Shown in pieces: positions 59,652-64,000 of a stretch of 64,000 bases of DNA. The stretch is taken from NCBI RefSeq assembly GCF_014138045.1, contig NZ_JACGXA010000001.1:1113501-1177500 (forward strand). The letters are read 5' to 3'. Position 1 is the first letter of the stretch, and each line of letters begins with the position of its first letter. The notes beneath the pieces are model-generated. The model saw nothing but the letters and a program-made list of their open reading frames with translations, did not search any database and was not told where the DNA came from. Source of the DNA: Nocardioides ginsengisegetis (GTDB lineage Bacteria; Actinomycetota; Actinomycetes; Propionibacteriales; Nocardioidaceae). The translations under genes were made by a program, and so were the position numbers.

Positions 59652-60791
59652 GTGACCGCCCTGCCCACGTCCCTGACCCTCGGGTCGCTGCGCGTCGAGA
59701 CCCCCGTGGTGCTCGCGCCGATGGCGGGCATCACCAACGCGGCCTACCGGCGCCTGTGCGCCGAGCAGGGGGCCGGGCTCTACGTCTGCGAGATGATCAC
59801 CTCCCGCGGCCTGGTCGAGCGCGACCAGCACACCCAGGACATGCTCGTCTTCGACGAGCTCGAGACGACCCGGTCGGTGCAGCTCTACGGGACCGACCCG
59901 GTCTACGTCGGCAAGGCCGCCGAGATCCTCTGCGCCGAGTACGGCGTCGCGCACATCGACCTCAACTTCGGCTGCCCGGTCCCCAAGGTGACCCGCAAGG
60001 GCGGCGGGGGAGCCCTGCCGTGGAAGCGCGGGCTGCTCGCCGAGATCCTCGAGGCCGCGGTCGCCGCCGCCACGCCGTACGACGTGCCGGTGACGATGAA
60101 GACCCGCAAGGGCATCGACGACGACCACCTGACCTACCTCGACGCCGGGCGGATCGCGCAGGAGTCGGGCGTCGCGGCGATCGCGCTGCACGGCCGCACG
60201 GTCTCGCAGGCCTACTCCGGGCAGGCCGACTGGGACGCGATCGGGGCCCTGGTCGAGCACGTCGACATCCCCGTCCTCGGCAACGGCGACATCTGGGAGG
60301 CTGCCGACGCCATCCGGATGGTCGAGCACACCGGCGCCGCGGGCGTCGTCGTCGGCCGCGGCTGCCTGGGCCGGCCGTGGATCTTCCGCGACCTCGCGGC
60401 GGCCTTCTCCGGCGAGCAGGTCGCGACCCTGCCGACCCTCGGCGAGGTCACCGCGATGATGCGCCGGCACGCCGAGCTGCTGTGCCAGCACATGGGGGAG
60501 GAGCGCGGCTGCAAGGAGTTCCGCAAGCACGTCTCGTGGTACCTCAAGGGCTTCGCCGCCGGCGGCGAGATGCGCCGCTCGCTGGGCCTGGTCGACAGCC
60601 TCGCGGACCTCGACCGGATGCTCGCCGACCTCGACCCGACCGAGCGGTTCCCGGTCGCCGAGCTCGGTACCCCGCGGGGCCGCCAGGGCTCGCCGCGGGC
60701 CCGGGTCGTGCTGCCCGAGGGCTGGCTCGACGACACCGACGGGAGCGGCTCCCACCTGCAGGAAGAGGCCTCGGAGACCACCGGAGGGTGA
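59652..60791 (+). CDS. dusB: tRNA-dihydrouridine synthase
   Basis: FMN enzyme of 379 residues that reduces uridines in tRNA. VLAPMAGITNAAYRRLC is the FMN-binding start, C108 in LNFGCPVPKVTRKGGGGALPW is the catalytic acid, and ALHGRTVSQAYSGQADWDAI and PVLGNGDIW complete the barrel. Subfamily (DusB) is assigned by length and motif order. The GTG start lies after a -10-like hexamer; an upstream ATG adds residues without family similarity. Confidence 0.92.
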   Translation: MTALPTSLTLGSLRVETPVVLAPMAGITNAAYRRLCAEQGAGLYVCEMITSRGLVERDQHTQDMLVFDELETTRSVQLYGTDPVYVGKAAEILCAEYGVAHIDLNFGCPVPKVTRKGGGGALPWKRGLLAEILEAAVAAATPYDVPVTMKTRKGIDDDHLTYLDAGRIAQESGVAAIALHGRTVSQAYSGQADWDAIGALVEHVDIPVLGNGDIWEAADAIRMVEHTGAAGVVVGRGCLGRPWIFRDLAAAFSGEQVATLPTLGEVTAMMRRHAELLCQHMGEERGCKEFRKHVSWYLKGFAAGGEMRRSLGLVDSLADLDRMLADLDPTERFPVAELGTPRGRQGSPRARVVLPEGWLDDTDGSGSHLQEEASETTGG

Positions 60792-60812
60792 GCGGAGACA
60801 CGCCAGAAATGT

Positions 60813-60831
60813 GATCGGGGATTTGCCGATC
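60813..60831 (+). terminator. possible weak hairpin after dusB
   Basis: GATCGG and CCGATC form a 6-bp stem with a 7-base loop about 20 bases after dusB. No U-run follows. The remaining gap to the next gene shows no structure I can name. Confidence 0.3.
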
Positions 60832-60939
60832 GGGCGAAGGCGTGTGCTTCACTCGACGTTCGTTGCCTGTTCGTTACCTCGAATTCCGGCAGCCCACACT
60901 CTCGGATGCCCCCCTGCCCCCCAGCAAAGGATCAGCGCT

Positions 60940-61821
60940 GTGGCCAACAGCCACAAGCGGGACACCGATGCCCGCCTCACCCCCCGCCGGACCCCCAAGG
61001 CCGTCCTCGTGGCCGGCCCGCTCGCCTTCCTGGCGACGGCCTCCGCCGTCACCCTCGGCGTCCTCGCCAGCGACCCCGGGACCCGCGACATCATCGCCTC
61101 GCGCGACGCCACGACCAACCTGTCGATGACGCGTGAGCCCGTGGTCTCGCGGTCGGACTCGCGTCGCGCCGCGCGCACCTCGGCCGAGTACCTCATGAAC
61201 CTCCAGGACGCCTACGACGCGCGCAAGACGCGCGAGGCGATCCGGCACGCCCACACCCGCCTGTGGACCACGACGCTCCTCAACATCTGGAGCGGCCCGG
61301 AGGCGGACGCGAAGCAGCTCGGCGAGCTCGACGCCGCCAAGAAGGTGCTCGTCACCGGTCGCGCGGCCCAGGGTCGCCAGGAGATCGTGCTGGACGGCAA
61401 GGCCCGCTGGGTCACCGCCGGCTACCTCGCCGACGAGAAGCCCGCGCCGGCCGCGGCCGCCGGTCTGTCGTCGGCGCCCTGCCCCGACTCCAGCGTCGAG
61501 GACGGCCTGACCTCCGGCGCCGTCCAGGTCTACCGCTCGGTCTGCCACGCCTTCCCGCAGGTCACGACGTACCTCGGCTGGGACGCCCACGGCGAGCACT
61601 CGTCGGGCAAGGCCATCGACATCATGACCAGCGACAAGGCCCTGGGCGACCAGATCGCGGCGTACCTCCAGGCCCACGCCTCCGAGCTCGGGCTGTACGA
61701 CGTCATCTGGTGGGACCAGATCTGGACGCCGGAGCGTGCGAGCGAGGGCTGGCGCTACTACGGCGACCACGGGTCGGCGACCGCCAACCACATGGACCAC
61801 GTGCACGTCTCGGTCCTCTGA
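60940..61821 (+). CDS. secreted or membrane-anchored M15-like protein with SH3-like segment
   Basis: Protein of 293 residues. A membrane segment/signal (VLVAGPLAFLATASAVTLGVLA, about 23-44) is followed by an Ala/Arg-rich region, an SH3-like stretch (about 108-165, TTTLLNIWSGPEADAKQLGELDAAKKVLVTGRAAQGRQEIVLDGKARWVTAGYL) and a C-terminal domain with GEHSSGKAIDIM and NHMDHVHVSV. The latter resembles M15/D,D-peptidase-like zinc-site motifs, so a cell-wall role is likely. The GTG start follows AAAGGA. Confidence 0.7.
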   Translation: MANSHKRDTDARLTPRRTPKAVLVAGPLAFLATASAVTLGVLASDPGTRDIIASRDATTNLSMTREPVVSRSDSRRAARTSAEYLMNLQDAYDARKTREAIRHAHTRLWTTTLLNIWSGPEADAKQLGELDAAKKVLVTGRAAQGRQEIVLDGKARWVTAGYLADEKPAPAAAAGLSSAPCPDSSVEDGLTSGAVQVYRSVCHAFPQVTTYLGWDAHGEHSSGKAIDIMTSDKALGDQIAAYLQAHASELGLYDVIWWDQIWTPERASEGWRYYGDHGSATANHMDHVHVSVL

Positions 61822-61856
61822 CGCCTCACCCCTGCGGTGCCGTCGGTGGGTCGCAG

Positions 61857-61862
61857 TAGGGT
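61857..61862 (+). promoter_or_regulatory. candidate -10 TAGGGT, leaderless promoter of dgt
   Basis: TANNNT hexamer 8 bases before the dgt ATG. Confidence 0.4.
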
Positions 61863-61870
61863 CGCCAGCG

Positions 61871-63145
61871 ATGGATTCCCTGGACCTCTACGACCGCTCG
61901 GCGCGTGAACGCCTCGTCGACGAGCCGCCCAAGCGCGTCGACGCCCCCGAGCGCACCCCCTTCGAGCGGGACCGCGCCCGGGTGGTGCACGCCGCGGCGT
62001 CGCGGCGCCTGGCCGCCAAGACCCAGGTCGTGGGGCCGCAGAGCGACGACTTCGTGCGCAACCGGCTCACCCACAGCCTCGAGGTCGCCCAGGTCGCCCG
62101 CGACCTGTCGCGGGCGCTGGGCTGCCACCCCGACATCGCCGAGACGGCCGCGCTCGCGCACGACCTGGGCCACCCGCCCTTCGGCCACAACGGCGAGCGG
62201 GTGCTGGCCGAGCTGAGCGAGGCGTGCGGCGGGTTCGAGGGCAACGCCCAGACCCTGCGGCTGCTGACCCGGCTCGAGGCCAAGACCTTCGACGGTGACG
62301 GCCGCACGGTCGGGCTCAACCTCACCCGGGCGACCCTCGACGCCTGCACGAAATACCCGTGGCCCCGCGCCCACGCCGACGAGCCGCAGGGCGTGCACGC
62401 CGACGGCTCGCCGCGGGTGGTCCGCAAGTTCGGCGTCTACGACGACGACAAGCCGGTCTTCGACTGGCTGCGCACCGGCGTGGAGGGCTCCCGTCGCTGC
62501 TTCGAGGCCCAGGTGATGGACCTCGCCGACGACGTCGCCTACTCCGTCCACGACATCGAGGACGGCGTGGTCGCCGAGCGGATCGACCTGACCACCCTCG
62601 ACCGGGCTGCCGTGTGGCAGACGGTCCGCGACTGGTACCTCCCCGGCGCCGGTGACGACGCCCTCGACGACGCCCTCGACGGGATGTGGCAGATGGGGTC
62701 GTGGCCGAGGTCGCCGTACGACGGCAGCCGGCGGAGCCAGGCCGCCCTGAAGAACCTCACCAGCGACCTGATCGGGCGCTTCTGCGGATCGGCCCAGGCG
62801 GCGACGTTCGCGGCGGCCGAGGGCCCGTTCGCCCGCTACCGCGCCGACGTCGTCGTTCCGGAGCAGGCGCGGCTGGAGATGGCGGTGCTCAAGGGCATCG
62901 CCGCCCACTACGTCATGCGGGCCGACGACCGGGTGAGTGCCATGTCGCGCCAGCGCGAGCTGATGGTCGAGCTGGTCGCGCTGCTGGCCCACCGTGGGCC
63001 CGAGGCGCTGGAGCGGCCCTTCGCCGACGACTGGCACGCCGCCGGCGACGACTGCGCGCGGCTGCGGGTCGTGATCGACCAGGTCGCCTCGCTCACCGAC
63101 GCCAGTGCGGTCGCGTGGCACACCCGCCTCCGCAAGCCGTCATAG
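61871..63145 (+). CDS. dgt: deoxyguanosinetriphosphate triphosphohydrolase-like protein
   Basis: HD-domain nucleotide hydrolase of 424 residues that splits dNTPs into deoxynucleoside and triphosphate. The metal site is visible: His in RLTHSLEVAQ, HD in AHDLGHPPFGHNGE, and a distal Asp in DLADDVAYSVHDIEDG. The N-terminal RTPFERDRARVVHAAASRRLAAKTQV is typical of the dGTPase-like group. In actinobacteria it usually precedes dnaG; here a dehydrogenase gene follows. Confidence 0.95.
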   Translation: MDSLDLYDRSARERLVDEPPKRVDAPERTPFERDRARVVHAAASRRLAAKTQVVGPQSDDFVRNRLTHSLEVAQVARDLSRALGCHPDIAETAALAHDLGHPPFGHNGERVLAELSEACGGFEGNAQTLRLLTRLEAKTFDGDGRTVGLNLTRATLDACTKYPWPRAHADEPQGVHADGSPRVVRKFGVYDDDKPVFDWLRTGVEGSRRCFEAQVMDLADDVAYSVHDIEDGVVAERIDLTTLDRAAVWQTVRDWYLPGAGDDALDDALDGMWQMGSWPRSPYDGSRRSQAALKNLTSDLIGRFCGSAQAATFAAAEGPFARYRADVVVPEQARLEMAVLKGIAAHYVMRADDRVSAMSRQRELMVELVALLAHRGPEALERPFADDWHAAGDDCARLRVVIDQVASLTDASAVAWHTRLRKPS

Positions 63146-63153
63146 TCCAGCGT

Positions 63154-63159
63154 TAGAGT
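63154..63159 (+). promoter_or_regulatory. candidate -10 TAGAGT, leaderless promoter
   Basis: TANNNT hexamer 7 bases before the GTG of the dehydrogenase gene. Confidence 0.5.
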
Positions 63160-63166
63160 CGACTTT

Positions 63167-64000
63167 GTGACTTCCCCCCTCGTCTGGCTCCCGTTCGACC
63201 CCGCCCTGCTCGGCGATGCTCCGGCCTCGCTGCGCTACGAGGTGGTCGACCCCACCCAGCACGTCCCGGACTCGGTCGGCGACGTCGCGTTCTACGTGCC
63301 GCCCTACATGATGAGCGGCGCCGTGGGCGACGTGCTGCCCCGGATGGCGTCGCTCGAGGTGGTGCAGACCCTGTCCGCCGGCGTCGACAACGTCCGCTCA
63401 CGGGTGCCCGCCGGTGTGACCCTGTGCAACGGCCGCGGCATCCACGACACGTCCACCGCCGAGCTGACCCTGGCGCTGGTGCTGGCCTCGCTGCGCGGCA
63501 TCCCGGACTTCGTGCGCGCCCAGGGCCGCCACGCGTGGGAGACCGGCTGGCGGCCGGCGCTGGCCGACAAGAAGGTCCTGCTGATCGGCTACGGCGCGAT
63601 CGGCGAGGCGATCGAAGCTCGGCTGCTGCCGTTCGAGGTCGAGGTCGTCAAGGTCGCGCGGACGGCCCGCGACGGCGTGCACGCCATGGAGGACCTGCCC
63701 GCGCTCGTGCCCGACGCCGACGTGGTGATCCTGATCGTGCCGCTCACCGACCTGACCCGCGGCCTGGTCGACGCCGACTTCCTGGCCTCGATGAAGGACG
63801 ACGCGCTGCTGGTCAACATGGCCCGGGGTGCGGTCGTCGACACCGACGCCCTGGTCGCCGCGCTCGGCACCGGCCGGATCCACGCCGCCGTCGACGTCGC
63901 CGACGTCGAGCCGATGCCGGCCGACCACCCGCTGTGGGACGCCCCCAACCTGTTGGTCTCCCCGCACGTCGGCGGCGCCTCGAGCGCGATGTGGCCGCGC
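63167..64000 (+). CDS. 2-hydroxyacid dehydrogenase (truncated by window end)
   Basis: The first 278 residues of a D-isomer-specific 2-hydroxyacid dehydrogenase. The NAD-binding motif GYGAIG is at 141-146, the catalytic Arg is R220 in NMARGAVVD, the Glu is E248 in DVADVEP, and the catalytic His is H267 in SPHVGG. The substrate could be phosphoglycerate, glyoxylate/hydroxypyruvate or another 2-keto acid; the lack of a C-terminus prevents a choice. The frame stays open to the last base, so the gene continues past the window. Confidence 0.88.
   Translation, partial: MTSPLVWLPFDPALLGDAPASLRYEVVDPTQHVPDSVGDVAFYVPPYMMSGAVGDVLPRMASLEVVQTLSAGVDNVRSRVPAGVTLCNGRGIHDTSTAELTLALVLASLRGIPDFVRAQGRHAWETGWRPALADKKVLLIGYGAIGEAIEARLLPFEVEVVKVARTARDGVHAMEDLPALVPDADVVILIVPLTDLTRGLVDADFLASMKDDALLVNMARGAVVDTDALVAALGTGRIHAAVDVADVEPMPADHPLWDAPNLLVSPHVGGASSAMWPR

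Noticed and set aside
60792..60939. Possible c-di-AMP (ydaO-type) riboswitch before the M15-like wall protein
   Set aside because: Wall-hydrolase genes in actinobacteria often carry one, but I could not find the conserved ydaO core here.

Overview
The window is very GC-rich DNA with tightly packed genes, frequent GTG (and one TTG) starts, 4-bp stop/start overlaps and few intergenic gaps. The gene content and order (phoH-ybeY-CBS protein-deaminase-like-era, recO-uppS, zur-znu, glyS, dus, dgt, an aerobic cobalamin pathway with a fused ChlI/ChlD chelatase subunit, a 10-methyl fatty acid pair) point to a high-GC actinobacterium. A Nocardioides-like member of the Nocardioidaceae is my best guess; this is inferred from style and synteny, not from a marker gene.

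Layout. (1) 0-8.8 kb: RNA/ribosome maintenance genes phoH, ybeY, a CNNM/CorC-type CBS membrane protein, a degenerate cytidine-deaminase-like protein and era. A secreted TIM-barrel protein, the tmsA/tmsB pair for 10-methyl branched fatty acids and a siderophore-interacting flavin reductase lie between them. (2) 8.8-12.8 kb: accessory genes, namely two paralogous lipoproteins, a flavodoxin-like reductase, a methyltransferase, a small membrane protein and a P-loop kinase with a zinc-ribbon partner. (3) 12.8-35.9 kb: a nearly complete aerobic adenosylcobalamin island: cobN-cobF-cobQ-cobK, cobD, cobU, cobS, cobT, cbtA, cbtB, cobC, cobB, cobO, bluB, chlID, cobL-cobM, cobIJ, cobH, cobG. Four cobalamin riboswitches control cobN-cobF-cobQ-cobK, cbtB-cbtA-cobT-cobS, chlID-bluB-cobO-cobB-cobC and cobG-cobH-cobIJ. 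The only obvious pathway gap is uroporphyrinogen-III methyltransferase (CobA), which must be encoded elsewhere. (4) 35.9-49.2 kb: SRPBCC protein, carotenoid-desaturase-like oxidoreductase, small membrane protein, acetyltransferases, leuA with a leucine leader peptide and attenuator-like hairpin, an acyltransferase, a secreted penicillin-acylase-family Ntn hydrolase, an orphan MASE1/PAS histidine kinase and an alpha/beta hydrolase. (5) 49.2-64 kb: recO, a 530-bp hairpin-rich intergenic region, uppS, a second orphan histidine kinase, the zinc regulon (znuA-znuC-znuB-zur behind twin Zur boxes), glyS, a lipoprotein/beta-propeller pair, dusB, a secreted M15-like protein, dgt and a truncated 2-hydroxyacid dehydrogenase.

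Structure not explained by ordinary genes: six copies of a 24-bp repeat that read through coding sequences in linkers and tails; a perfect 23-bp inverted repeat inside the linker of the CobI-CobJ fusion; a 63-bp tandem duplication in the ChlID linker; REP-like inverted hairpin elements between recO and uppS; and a recurrent TANNNT hexamer 6-8 bases before the start codon of many genes, which suggests widespread leaderless transcription. I saw no tRNA, rRNA, CRISPR array, transposase or phage gene.
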